NCBI GenBank assembly: GCA_022578965.1
Contig: MU400749.1
Location: forward strand, 1 to 57,667
Origin: Xylaria sp. FL1777
Lineage: Eukaryota; Ascomycota; Sordariomycetes; Xylariales; Xylariaceae
Direction: 5' to 3'
DNA: 57,667 nt
Positions 23,849 to 34,277 of this stretch are shown piece after piece. How positions within the stretch are numbered: the first letter of the stretch is position 1; each line of letters opens with the position of its first letter. Made by a program: the position numbers and the translations under genes. Below the pieces are notes generated by a model. It saw only the letters and a list, made by a program, of their open reading frames with translations. It was not told the DNA's origin and did not search any database.

Positions 23849-26800
23849 TTAGATCATGCCGCCTGGTAAGCTGCTATTGCCTGGGATATTTCTCCCTTGG
23901 GTTACAACAGTTCTTGCTGTAGGCGGCCCAAGGTTGACGGGGGCATGATTGCCTCGCGGCTTGTTGAAATTCACATTCGTGCCTGCAGTATCCGCCATCG
24001 CTCTCTGTGGCCACCGTAGATTAGCGCCAGGCTCATCTCCATCACCTTTCATGATGGTACCTCGACGTTCTACGCCGTTGGCGGATTCATTTAGACGGTT
24101 TGGTAGGTTTGTCCTAGCATCGCGTTCCAGACTGTCCCGGTCCTGGCGAGCGAATGAGTCTAGAATTGAACGTACCTTTGTACTATCCTGGCGTCGTCTG
24201 GGGTTTATTGGGGGGAGAGGCGGTGCAACTCGGCTATTAATATGTGCCCTGTTACTATCTACCTCAGAATAACTGAGATTCTGGGCAATTGACGGTCGAG
24301 GAGGGGACATGGTACCGGGGGTTGGAGGGGCAGAGTTAAATAGGGGTGACGCCACTGGTGAGACGGGGGAAGGCTGACTCGATTCGTAAGGACGTGGTAC
24401 ATATAATTTGCCATTCGGGTTTGAATTATACTGGCTCATCCTCAATGAGACGTTAGGATGGGGTTGTGGAGGCATAATATGTGAGCGCTTGATATCAGTC
24501 CCTGGGAGCCCAGTTGCACGCATTGGTGGGCGAGGAACTGATACGGCGGGAATGGGTTGCGCATTTTCCTGGCTGGTAAATCTATCCCCAGAGCGCGCTA
24601 CTCTATTGTTGGATCGTGCTTCATAGCTGGACTCGGATTCGCTGCGTTGACGGTCGCTTCGGAATGGAACTCGGCTGTTGGGTGACGAATCGTCATTCCA
24701 CGACTCCTCGCTCGGTATACGTTGCTGGTAATGAACAGGAGGTGGCTTGCGGTCTCGGCTGGGTGTTCTCGTCTTTGAATCACCAGGCTCCCTCGCAATT
24801 CTTTGCTGTGGGGAGGGAATATCCGGCGGAGGACCTTGGGGTGCTGGGTAATGTCGTGATTGCGATTCGAGCTCCTTGAGCCTCTGGAGTTCTCGTCTCG
24901 CTTGACGAAATTGACGAAGCCCTGGGGCCTGTCCATCGCCACCATGGGCCGTTTCCTTTTCCTCCCTCTCTTGTGCCAGCTCACTGTCTGGGTCAGCATG
25001 TCCCTTCTGAGACTCGTTTCCTGGACTAGCTGTTCTAGAACCCCCGGGACTAATACCCATCATCTTGAAGGCCTTTGTCGAAGATGGGTCCCGGCCACGA
25101 TCGATTAAAGAACCTCTGCTACTCCTAGGACGCAAGATGGCTCCAAGTCCACTGGGTCGCGGTAGCGGTGCTAAATCAGCATCACTGGGCTCTCCCATTC
25201 CAAGTGGAGACGAAGAACGGCTATCAGTTTCGACGTAGGAGGTTAGCCTTTCACGTATTCGACGAGCCCCGTCAGCGAGCTGGCTTGCGAATTCGTCTTT
25301 GTGTTCATTGTTCGACGAAGGTAGGTCTACTTTCGATTCAACAGGCTTACTAGACTCGGAGATAAACAATTCGGCATCTGGGAGTGGTTCGTTGACGTCC
25401 AAGTCCAAGTTCCAATCACGGCCATGATCCTCGCCCTGCCAGGGGTTAGAACCTGTCCCATACTCCTGCAAAGCTTTTGAATTGGTAGTATCGGCAGGGA
25501 ATCGAGAATCCAAGTCTGCTGTAGGAGGCACAACTCCATATATTGACGAGGCATTGCTGTCAGCTCGCAGATGTTGCCGTACCATACCACTCAGGCCAGA
25601 GACATTAGGTACAGGGCCAAGAGTCGGTGAGTCTGCGGGAGAAACTCCTTTAGGTTCACCCATAAGCGAGGATGGCATTTCTGTGATAGGAGATGGTTCA
25701 TCTTGAGGTGCAATAATGAGGGACAACGGCGTAGGTAAAGCTGAATCTCGGAAAGCGGGATGCTCTCTATCCGAGGGTCTTCTGAGGTGAATCTGGGGAG
25801 ATGGCAAGGGTTTGGGCGAGATCATCGATGACGTCTCACTTCCATCAGAGTCGACCAAAAACGATGTGGGTTGGGTTTCGTCCTTTTGGGTGGACTGTGT
25901 CACCATAAAAGCAGGAGCCGTTGGTGAATCGACCCTCTCTTCTCGGGCGGGAGAAGATGATCGAGACCGATTTCTTAACGCAAGTGGATTAGGTCCCTCA
26001 CGAGCCCTCTGTGTAGGTGTTTCCCGTCCTCGTTGCAGCTGTAGTTGTCTTTGTGCGAATCTCGATTCGTCATAAGGTTGTGAAGGTTTCTGGAATACTC
26101 CAAGAGCTGTAGCTTTGCCGCGGTCATTTGGATTAATAGGCATGATAGAGTTTTCGTCTGTTTCGCTTATGGGAGGGCTTAGAGGCGGAGCACCGCCAAA
26201 GTTTGATTTGTTTTCCCCCGTACTAGGAACTCGAATGCCGAGGTTGGGCGGGCCTGTTGGTGAGGCACTTGCGGGAGGACTCGTCGAGCGCAGGTTGGGG
26301 GCACTAGCTTTAACCAAAAGCCTACGCTCGCCACTCAGCCGATCTACGAATCCAAGGGCGGATGATTGTTGACCTAGCTCGGGGGTTCGTGTGCCAAATG
26401 GCCGTTGCCGGCCCAAAGTATCCATCCGCGATAGGCCGCCAGGTCCTGATTCTTGAGTGTCTTGATTAAAGAAGCCAGTCTCGTAAAGACGCCTTGTCCG
26501 CGTTACACTTCGCTCAGGACCGGAGCTATAGCCATTTGGTGGTTGCCAGTCTTTAAGGGAAGGTGTAGGTTGAGAGGATGTAATTGAGGTAGCGGCAGAC
26601 GAGTGTCTGGCAACAGATGGTGCAGATGATAATGTGGACGAGGTTTCCCGCTTCCGATTGTAACTACTAAATGTTGGTGAATCTGAACGAGGAGGATCAA
26701 GGTCTGTGGAAGAATGTTTTTGATCATCAGGGGCATCAGGCTCGTTTCGTTCGTCCTGGAGTAGCTCACGCTCCTTCTCAGCTCGTCTCCATTTCTGGAA

Positions 26801-27379
26801 GGCTGACTGTGCAACATCGTCGTCGTATAGCGCACGACCCCCCATACCGCCATCAACGGCTCTCGATGAGCTGGCACTGGCAGGGATTTTATAGATCTTC
26901 TGACGTCCACCAAAAAGGTTGTTACCCTCGGTAGGTTTGGCACGACTCATTATACTTCCCGAATTGAGCGAGTCTGCGTCGTCTGAATGGTAAGAATCCA
27001 TTCGAGCGAAAGGCTTAGCAGCCTTGATCGATTCTACCTCGGCAATGTCGCCTAGGCCGTGGAACGAGGCCAGATCCATCCTCGACTGCCGCTTGGGGAA
27101 TAAAACGCTATCGTCGCTTGCTTTACCGATTTTGGTATTGGGATCGTCTTGCTCACGCAGCATAGAGAATCGTGCCGACAACCCAGTCATGAGCAGACTA
27201 GTGCGAAAATCGTCATTTGAGGGTAACGCTGTAGTTATGTCGATTTCTTTCTTCTCGTTTTCTTGCGACTTCTTCCCTTTCCGGAAGCTACGAAAGGGCA
27301 TGGATGATTCCGAATCCTGCGAAGGCCGCGGAGCGCCATCTTCGTCTCTACCCTTCTTCTTTGTCCTGAAGCGGTTCAT
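23849..27379 (-). CDS. Conserved intrinsically disordered fungal protein of unknown function
   Basis: One uninterrupted frame encodes 1176 aa from the ATG at 27379 (MNRFRTKKKGRDED). The frame stays open 43 codons further to another ATG at 27508, but that extension is hydrophobic and unlike the rest, so I take it as leader. The protein is rich in Ser, Pro, Arg and Asp and probably lacks folded domains through most of its length. The first ~130 residues (MPFRSFRKGKK, DDFRTSLLMTGLSARFSMLREQDDPNTKIGKASDDSVLFPKRQSR) look highly conserved in style and recur, as I recall, in Pezizomycotina proteins without assigned function. A short charged helix (RQFRQARRELQRLKELESQ) lies near residue 830, and many SPxR/PxxP motifs suggest phosphorylation and SH3 or 14-3-3 contacts. 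No signal peptide or membrane segment is seen. Confidence 0.85.
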   Translation of the reverse strand: MNRFRTKKKGRDEDGAPRPSQDSESSMPFRSFRKGKKSQENEKKEIDITTALPSNDDFRTSLLMTGLSARFSMLREQDDPNTKIGKASDDSVLFPKRQSRMDLASFHGLGDIAEVESIKAAKPFARMDSYHSDDADSLNSGSIMSRAKPTEGNNLFGGRQKIYKIPASASSSRAVDGGMGGRALYDDDVAQSAFQKWRRAEKERELLQDERNEPDAPDDQKHSSTDLDPPRSDSPTFSSYNRKRETSSTLSSAPSVARHSSAATSITSSQPTPSLKDWQPPNGYSSGPERSVTRTRRLYETGFFNQDTQESGPGGLSRMDTLGRQRPFGTRTPELGQQSSALGFVDRLSGERRLLVKASAPNLRSTSPPASASPTGPPNLGIRVPSTGENKSNFGGAPPLSPPISETDENSIMPINPNDRGKATALGVFQKPSQPYDESRFAQRQLQLQRGRETPTQRAREGPNPLALRNRSRSSSPAREERVDSPTAPAFMVTQSTQKDETQPTSFLVDSDGSETSSMISPKPLPSPQIHLRRPSDREHPAFRDSALPTPLSLIIAPQDEPSPITEMPSSLMGEPKGVSPADSPTLGPVPNVSGLSGMVRQHLRADSNASSIYGVVPPTADLDSRFPADTTNSKALQEYGTGSNPWQGEDHGRDWNLDLDVNEPLPDAELFISESSKPVESKVDLPSSNNEHKDEFASQLADGARRIRERLTSYVETDSRSSSPLGMGEPSDADLAPLPRPSGLGAILRPRSSRGSLIDRGRDPSSTKAFKMMGISPGGSRTASPGNESQKGHADPDSELAQEREEKETAHGGDGQAPGLRQFRQARRELQRLKELESQSRHYPAPQGPPPDIPSPQQRIAREPGDSKTRTPSRDRKPPPVHYQQRIPSEESWNDDSSPNSRVPFRSDRQRSESESSYEARSNNRVARSGDRFTSQENAQPIPAVSVPRPPMRATGLPGTDIKRSHIMPPQPHPNVSLRMSQYNSNPNGKLYVPRPYESSQPSPVSPVASPLFNSAPPTPGTMSPPRPSIAQNLSYSEVDSNRAHINSRVAPPLPPINPRRRQDSTKVRSILDSFARQDRDSLERDARTNLPNRLNESANGVERRGTIMKGDGDEPGANLRWPQRAMADTAGTNVNFNKPRGNHAPVNLGPPTARTVVTQGRNIPGNSSLPGGMI

Positions 27380-28800
27380 CGTGTATTTATTTGATCCTGC
27401 TGTGTATGAATAGTTCAAGGTTATGTGGCAAGCCACAAAATAAGTAGAAACAACAATTTCCTTGAGAACTACGATGCACAGCTCGCCATCAGTTGAGTGA
27501 AAGACCACGCGCTACGAAAGAGGCGAGCCAGTCCACGTGTCGAAATAAAAAGGCGGCGATCTGTCACAAATCTTACAGCAGAAGTCCCAAATTCGGGGCA
27601 GGATGCCCGTCCAAGATAGTCAGAGTTGGTTCAGTGGTATTTCTATACGGCAAGGGAGTTCCCGTTAGTATAAGCTTCGAGTACTGCGTATGTGGGAGCG
27701 ACTGGGGTCTTAAGGGGGTCCAGGGGGTCGTGGCAGGGGATCTGGGCATGGCAACCTGGAATCACAGAGTAGAGTTGGAACCTGACGGTCGAGGCCCAAT
27801 TAAAACAGAGCGACCACAGGACAAACAGATCCGCTTTCACGGGATCACCATTTATGTTTCGGTGCATTAAGGTCGTGCCAAAAGGTAGCGTCACTTGAGC
27901 CAGGAATGCGGTGCAGATTATGTGCCGGGTGTGTTTCATAGGCCGAGAACCAGGTCAGTGTTGCCCAGCAGGACCAAGCAATGCAATGTGTAGGCGGGGA
28001 TCACACAATCGGGGGGTTCAGATGGCAGATTTCCTTTCTGATTGCTAATGAGAGGTCGAGTGGAACATACGCACAAGAAAAAAGGATTGGTTCCTTGAGA
28101 GCAAGACGAGACGAAGTCGGAGGTTATATCGTGAATGACAGGCAGGTGTTCTTGTTGCGCTTGTTTTGGTCCGGTCGAGTTGCACGAGGTGTCAACGGTT
28201 CCTGCACAGTCGGCTGGCTGCAGATAAGGAGATGCGGTGATCCGACGCCGTACCAGCTGAGGTCTGTGGTTCAATCTGGAAGAGGAGCTGCGAAATTGCT
28301 TTCTCGTCGATTCGGCGTTGGGCGAGCAGAGAGATCAATTCGGCAATCTATTTCTTGTTGTTTGTCGAGAGTTGCTCTCTTGCTATCTCGCTCGATAATA
28401 GTACCCGAGGTTTCGAATTTGAGGGCTCTCGATATAAGTGGTTCGAGTCGCCCCAAGCAAACGAGTGGATGGCAGGCGAAGATTCGATTCGCCGGTTGGT
28501 CTAGGGCCGCGGTCCGTGGTTGTTTGGCGTCGAGACTAGAAAGGAATGACTAGAGTCAGGAGGAAGCGAGGAAAACAGTATCGAAAAAGAGTGTAAGTGA
28601 GCAGACAGCAACCAAAGAATGGCCCACGAGCAAAGTCTCGGGTCTCGACATGGAAAAGAAGAGCAAGAAGAGGGAAACGGGAAGGATAGGGACGTGCCAG
28701 CCAATGCAGGAGCAATTGATGAATATCTACTGGTATGTACCTAACCAGATCTATACCTGGTACTTAATCCAGCCTGTGTCGTACTGTACCTAGGGAGTAT
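27380..28800 (-). promoter_or_regulatory. Long 5' leader/promoter region of the 1176-aa gene
   Basis: On the minus strand this region holds CAA- and TC-rich leader-like sequence around 28270-28400. A GTATGT donor-like site lies at about 28065-28070 and an ACACAG acceptor-like site just before the ATG (about 27402), so a leader intron is possible but not resolved. One TACGCAGTA copy lies at 27682-27690 (minus strand). Plus-strand frames here, such as 27981-28553, have no family resemblance. Confidence 0.35.
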
Positions 28801-28803
28801 AGT

Positions 28804-28833
28804 TAGGTAGGTAGGTAGGTAGGTACCTAGGTA
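28804..28833. repeat. TAGG microsatellite ending in a GGTACC palindrome
   Basis: About five GGTA units run into GGTACCTAGGTA, giving a near-palindromic cluster. It is one of many GTAC-cored words in the gene-poor parts of this window. Confidence 0.8.
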
Positions 28834-30821
28834 TGCTTTGCTGTGGTTGATTGACTAAGGAAATGAAGGCGCTCATGGATCTGGGGTCGCTGTCTCATGT
28901 ACCTTGAGCTAAAGGATACATGTACTTACTTACCTAAGGTACCTTGTAACAGTCCTGGGACCTCTAAGTATTGCAAAATGTGCAGCACAGACAACATACC
29001 TGTCTGAATTTATTTGCTAGAAAAGCTTAGGATCCTGAAGTAAAACTGCCACTATCTATTAAGTAAGTACCTACCTTAGGTAGATACTTATTTTGGTATT
29101 CTCTGCATCTGCATGTGCAACCGGTTAGGTATGTGCTGTGAACGTTTGATCATCCCATGTAGCGAGCGCTAAACACAGCTAATACTACTTACAGTGTACT
29201 GATACTGTACCTACTCTATGACTGTGCCTTGGCGAAATATTCCCCTGTCGGGGGAGGGGTGTGTGTCCAAAAAGATAGGGGCGACTGCAATAGCGGACGG
29301 ATGTTAGCGTACCGGTACCACATATTTAGTTCCTACATATTTCCAATGCTACTTAAGTAGGTATTGTACATAGTGCCTCACTTGTCAGTAGTGCAGCTAG
29401 CCCAAGTCTATTTTACGACATACATGTACCTACATGTACGTACCTAGGTAGTAGATAAAAAGCCCACGTAGTACAGCAGTCCGTCCTTCACAGCATTTTT
29501 AGGTCCGTCCAGGCCTTGCTACTGGAAGGAAGCAAGTTCCACTTCCTTACACTAGATTGGCAGCTGCCATTACCGACCGGCGACGGAAACAGGATTCCCA
29601 GAAATATGGTTGGCTAGTCTCCCCCGAGACGATCTGCCGCCGGTCCTTGTCAACCATGTGCAGCTGACGGGTCTTTTTTGTCGCCTAGGTAGGTAGCGTG
29701 CTATCTAACATACACTACAACTCCAGCCAGCCACACATTACAAATAGAACTACCATAATAGAAGTGCCAGTGTTGGTAGGTATGACCTCGGATAGCTCTG
29801 GATTCTCAGGGTACCTACATGTAGGCTTAGGTAGATAGTGAACCAAGGTAGCATGTAGTACTGTGAGTTGTCTCATGTGGAAGTACAGATATCAAACATT
29901 GGAGAGCTTACACAGGTGTATCCATGATGCTCTATATAATAACTCCGTGATTCAAACATAATACTTCAGAAAATAGAGGTTGTGAGATAGTCTCGGATAA
30001 TATGTAATACGTAATACCTACATATAGTACCTAGATATACCGGTACTGGAAATATGTTGCCTCTCTCTCTCCATCCATAGTGCTATGTAGTAGCATGTAG
30101 CATCCCTACTACGTACCATATGTGTAGATGTCCTGCTCCTGAGTTTTAAGCTTCTGTTGCCTGTTACACTGCAGTAGCTCTTGTTTGTCGCAATAATAAC
30201 ACTTGCTCAGCAAAGGCCATCTTGCGACGTTATAGGTGGTTGATCACGCTGAGTAGTGAGCCAATAAGCCAATTATCTGTCGTTTGACTTTGACACTTCT
30301 TTGCTTTTTCTCTCCTCCCTCTTCTTCATGATTCATCGCAAAATCATGTGTCTAACCCCAACGGTCTCTCTTTCTTTCTCCAGTTTATGCAGCTCACACT
30401 CACAGCTGCAGCACACGAAAATGTCCGGCTCGGTGTAAGTAGAGGAACTGTACACTATATTAAATACTACCTAGTACCACATTTGGTCATCAATTCGGTT
30501 AGGTTCAGACGGTGTTGTGCAGGGGGTTCAATGAGGAGCCACGGTGTCTCAGAGCAGACAACACAAGTGTTCACAGTGTTCACCGTGAAGAGACATATTC
30601 CTCCAATTCCCCTCTTTCTATCACACGCACTCCCTGCTTCCGCTGGCGTGGGTGTAAAATATGCAGGGTGCTCCTGCTATCAATTGGCCTGCAAGTCCCA
30701 TTATCTCGGATCAGCCTGTAAATCCGCGGGCCAATGATGTTGCTGTTCCTGGCGCTTTACCAAATCTATCCCTACACCAAAGCTCAAATGATGCGTAACT
30801 CCTGCAGCACCCCTGAACCGC

Positions 30822-30852
<31 letters not shown>

Positions 30853-33800
30853 GTTGCGCCGTGAAAGATTCTCTCACAAGCTCATTTTACTACTTGTTAG
30901 TTTTCTAGGCCTTCCTCTTTCTATGTTACCATTTGCCACAATATTTCCCACCCTCTGTTTAGACATTGACCTTGTCTGTCTAGTATGCTCCTGTCATCTC
31001 TATCCTCATGTCGAAAGCTTTGATTGGATGGTCATACAGAAGTATCACCAAGTATCGTGCTAACCTTCTACACTAAGTACACTGCCGTCTCAACACTATT
31101 ATGACTGGGGGAAGCAATATCAATGTTAAAGCGGGTGGAGGTGGACCCCCATCTCATCTTAACACTTCTTGAATTGTCCACCTCGGAGTCCAATTCAACA
31201 AGAACGCATTCTCATTTCCACCGGTTATCTAGTTGTCAAGAACAAAATATCACCATCTACACCGCACATTACGGGTATGTTGCACTAACAGATCATCGCC
31301 TACAACCGATAGTCTATGTAAAGTGTCAAAGCGACCTAAGGCGCAGCTCTTGGTATCTTATATGTAAGGGAAAGAATTTTCAGCCAAGGTCGAGATTATA
31401 CGCTACAGCTTTAGCTCACCCTTCCCGAGTGGCCCGACCGCCCCGATCCCAAATTGGACTTTAGCTCCAAGTAAGATGCTGATCTATCGGCCTTATGGGA
31501 TTCGAACATGCTAAGAAAATTCCTTCGCCCCGTTTGGCCCGAACGAACGGAGCCACTTGAGCTTGCCCCAACAGTCATAACATTGTATATGTACCGTGAG
31601 ATAACAGGATGGAATGGGGTAGGTGGTTCGAATCAAAACGCATCATCATCCCAATAACGTTGGTGAGTTCATGTAAATTAGTTGTCTTATTAGCGTCCTC
31701 TACCCTGTTCTTGCGGGGACGGCGTCATCTTTGCTGGCCGCTCGAAAAGGCGATCGACCTCTTGTACATAATATGAAAGCTTACGGAAGATGACGACATT
31801 GCCGTTTTCTGCCCTTACCTACGCAGTATTCCATACGCTACATTGGTCATTGTTGTTGGCGTGCAGATTGCACATCTACATGTAAGCATGCGCCATACGC
31901 AGTACCTGGACTATGTATTATGGGAACACCAAAAATGACGGCTTGAAACATTATCGTCGGTCCAGGATCTGCCAGTCACGTTTTGTCATTTCTGCGGCTC
32001 GGAAGAATGTTACCTTGAACTGCGAACCATGTATTCTCTGATGGTAACCAAGCACTTAATAAGCCAGGCAGCCGGGTATGGTAATCAAGCACTTGATCTA
32101 CCGGCCCTGTATTAGCCAGACTCTCACAGACAGAGCCTGAAAAGCATTGAGGACTTCCTTTTGCTCTAAATTACTAGGTTCATGACAATATCACCGCATG
32201 TCGCTAAGACTCCTCCTATGTAACAACGTGTTTGATAATACAGTCTACACTATCGGACTCGAGATGCCTAATCAGGTGGTTCAAATCCATGCTCTCGAAC
32301 CCTTGCCGAGCGCACGAACCTAGCCCAGTCTCGCGATGGTCGGCGACGCGGCTCTATGTGACCGAAAAGGCAGTCAGTGATACATGGAGGCTTTTTGTTA
32401 TTTCTTTGTCCCACTACCTATACCTAGGTAGTAACGTAGATTAGTTAATTTACAGCTTGTAGAGCTGCAAGAGCTGCAATACCTACAATACGGAGAGGCA
32501 TACAGCTATAGCGTATCTAGATACTACCGTGTCACAAGGTGTTAGCCAAGTATAAAAGATGGTGTAGCATTTATAGTGGCCCAGACGCGGTGAGAAACCA
32601 TTGCCTGTCCGCTAACATCAGTTCATTCAGGTGAGAGAGGGTGAAAAGTGCGCGATCGTAAGTTTTTAGCGTCTAGGTTCCGACCTGGTCTAGAGTGGCA
32701 TGTTCATGAGTATTGCCTCATGTCTCAGCTAGGAAATAACTCGAATGCTACACTGCGCATAAGTACTTAGAGCGCCGTTATATACTGGGTTCCCCGCGGG
32801 GTAGCACAGACCCAGCGCACACCATAGACGGATCAGCGGTTGGCTGGCGACCCAAATGATGCAGACCCGACTTCTCTAGCAGACTCTAGTCTATGGATCA
32901 TATGAGCCTACCTACTACATCGAAGCTACTATTTAAGCATTATGGTGTCTTCCCCAGAAATCGCCGTCGACTTACAAAGATGCCACCGGCCGAATCGGCC
33001 AAATCGGCCAAATCGCATGAAACTGGTGCTGCGAATGACTCCGTGCAGTGTATTCGAGTCAATCAGCATAAAGCGGCCGCTTCCGAGCTCATCGGGTCTC
33101 ATCGGGTCTCACACCTGACCTCTCTCATCCAAACTCCTCGTAGTATTGGGTCAATCTTCTCACTCAAGCTCTGCTCGAACTGAGTCCCTCTCGTAGGGAG
33201 AAGTCTTTTTTATCCTTTTCACGGCACTAATACCGCCTCCACTCTCTTCGTCCGTCAGTAGTAGTTGAAGACGATGTCGTGGACACCGTCCTAGAAACTC
33301 TATTCGCCCTCGCTATATAAGTGACTGCGAGGTCGGGCCAGCTCGAGATATCATCCTGATAACACTTTTTATTAGGTGTATTCATCGTCTAACAGAAAAG
33401 CAAAAGCTCCAGTAGGATCACAAGGAGAGATCCGGTAAGCAGGGACTCAAGCCTTTGCCAAGTCGGGCGGACACCGCCCCCAGACTTTTTCTTCTGCAGC
33501 TGTGATTCGTGTGATTCACGAATCGGCGTCGTGACAGCAGCTTCACCGGGGTGGCGGCTACGGGGTAGCTTTTTAGTTTTCGCCTTTCCTCCATGCAGGA
33601 TTTCCAAGATTGGACAGCTGTGGTACCGGTAAGCGCCTCACTAGGCTGTCGCTAAGGCTTCTCCCGATTGTGGGTTGACGTATGTGTACGTACGGCATAA
33701 CGTCCCTACAGCACACTAGCAGATCCCTTTCTGGGCGCCATGCAATAGGTAGCTAAATCGACACAGCCTGCCTACCCTTCCTACAGCCACAGCCCACGCT

Positions 33801-33955
33801 GGGGGAGCGGATTCAACGCCGACCAACCATCCCACTCCGATGGTTCCTACGCGAGCCGAACATTCGAGGGTGACTGACTCTCGGCGAAGACAAAGTGACT
33901 AAATGGGTGTGGGGGGACCACACCACAGACTCGCATCTTACGACACTTTGAGGCA
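28834..33955. other. Gene-poor intergenic region
   Basis: No convincing gene is seen in about 5 kb. GTAC-cored words are dense at 29060-29100, 29340-29460 and 29810-30040. Frames of up to 129 codons (30348-30737) begin at GTG and lack family features. A 28-A tract is at 30822-30849, and two copies of TACGCAGTA are at 31820 and 31896. tRNA B-box-like words (GTTCGAATC or GGTTCAAATCC) lie near 31499 (minus), 31625 and 32275 without a foldable tRNA. A short duplicated ATCGGGTCTC is at about 33091-33110. Confidence 0.55.
30822..30849. repeat. Homopolymer of 28 A
   Basis: This uninterrupted run of 28 adenines stands in otherwise mixed sequence. It could be the tail of a retroposed transcript or simple slippage; no clear gene copy or target-site duplication is seen beside it. 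Confidence 0.9.
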
Positions 33956-33963
33956 TATATAAA
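33956..33963 (+). promoter_or_regulatory. TATA box of the 31-aa CxxC microprotein gene
   Basis: A perfect TATATAAA lies 219 bp before the ATG at 34182. Just upstream, GGTGTGG and CCACACC form an inverted pair around 33905-33925, a possible zinc-finger regulator site. The sequence between the TATA box and the ATG is C/A-rich like a fungal leader. Confidence 0.5.
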
Positions 33964-34181
33964 GCGAGGAACAGATCGTCTAGCTCCTCATGATGCCATT
34001 TCCTCCTTCACTCTCAATACATGCCCAGCAACAAACTCTTATAAGGAGAAAGCTAGCATCGTTCACCAACAAGTAAATATAAAGCTCGATCAAACTACTA
34101 CTTCACGATACTGTCGCCGTTGTGGACGAATTTGAATATCTCCAAGCAAGCCCTTTCGTCTGCCCACGATAACCATCAACC

Positions 34182-34277
34182 ATGTATCCCTCACACTGTT
34201 GCCAGTGCGGTGGTGTATTCGTTATCAACACGAGCTGCTCGTGGTGTAAGCACGAAGAGTGTTCCAAATGCACCTAA
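34182..34277 (+). CDS. Cys-rich microprotein with three CxxC motifs (zinc-ribbon-like)
   Basis: A 31-aa frame begins MYPSHCCQCGGVF and ends CSWCKHEECSKCT. Seven of its residues are Cys, and the pattern C6-x2-C9, C19-x2-C22, C27-x2-C30 is that of a small treble-clef or zinc-ribbon module. Similar short WxCCQC...C..C motifs occur, as I recall, in uncharacterised proteins of Sordariomycetes. There is no signal peptide, so it is probably intracellular. A TATA box precedes it and the start lies in an AACC-ATG context. A GTAAGC donor at 34246 and a GCTAAC...TTTCAG acceptor at 34379 would give an alternative in-frame 47-aa product that lacks the last Cys pairs. It stands isolated in a gene-poor region, and function is unknown. 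Confidence 0.55.
   Translation: MYPSHCCQCGGVFVINTSCSWCKHEECSKCT

Noticed and set aside
28501..28704. 67-codon Ser/Pro/Phe-rich minus-strand frame
   Set aside because: It is translation of a TC-rich promoter tract with no family likeness.
30348..30737. 129-codon frame before the 28-A tract
   Set aside because: It starts at GTG and shows no coding signature; kept only as intergenic description.
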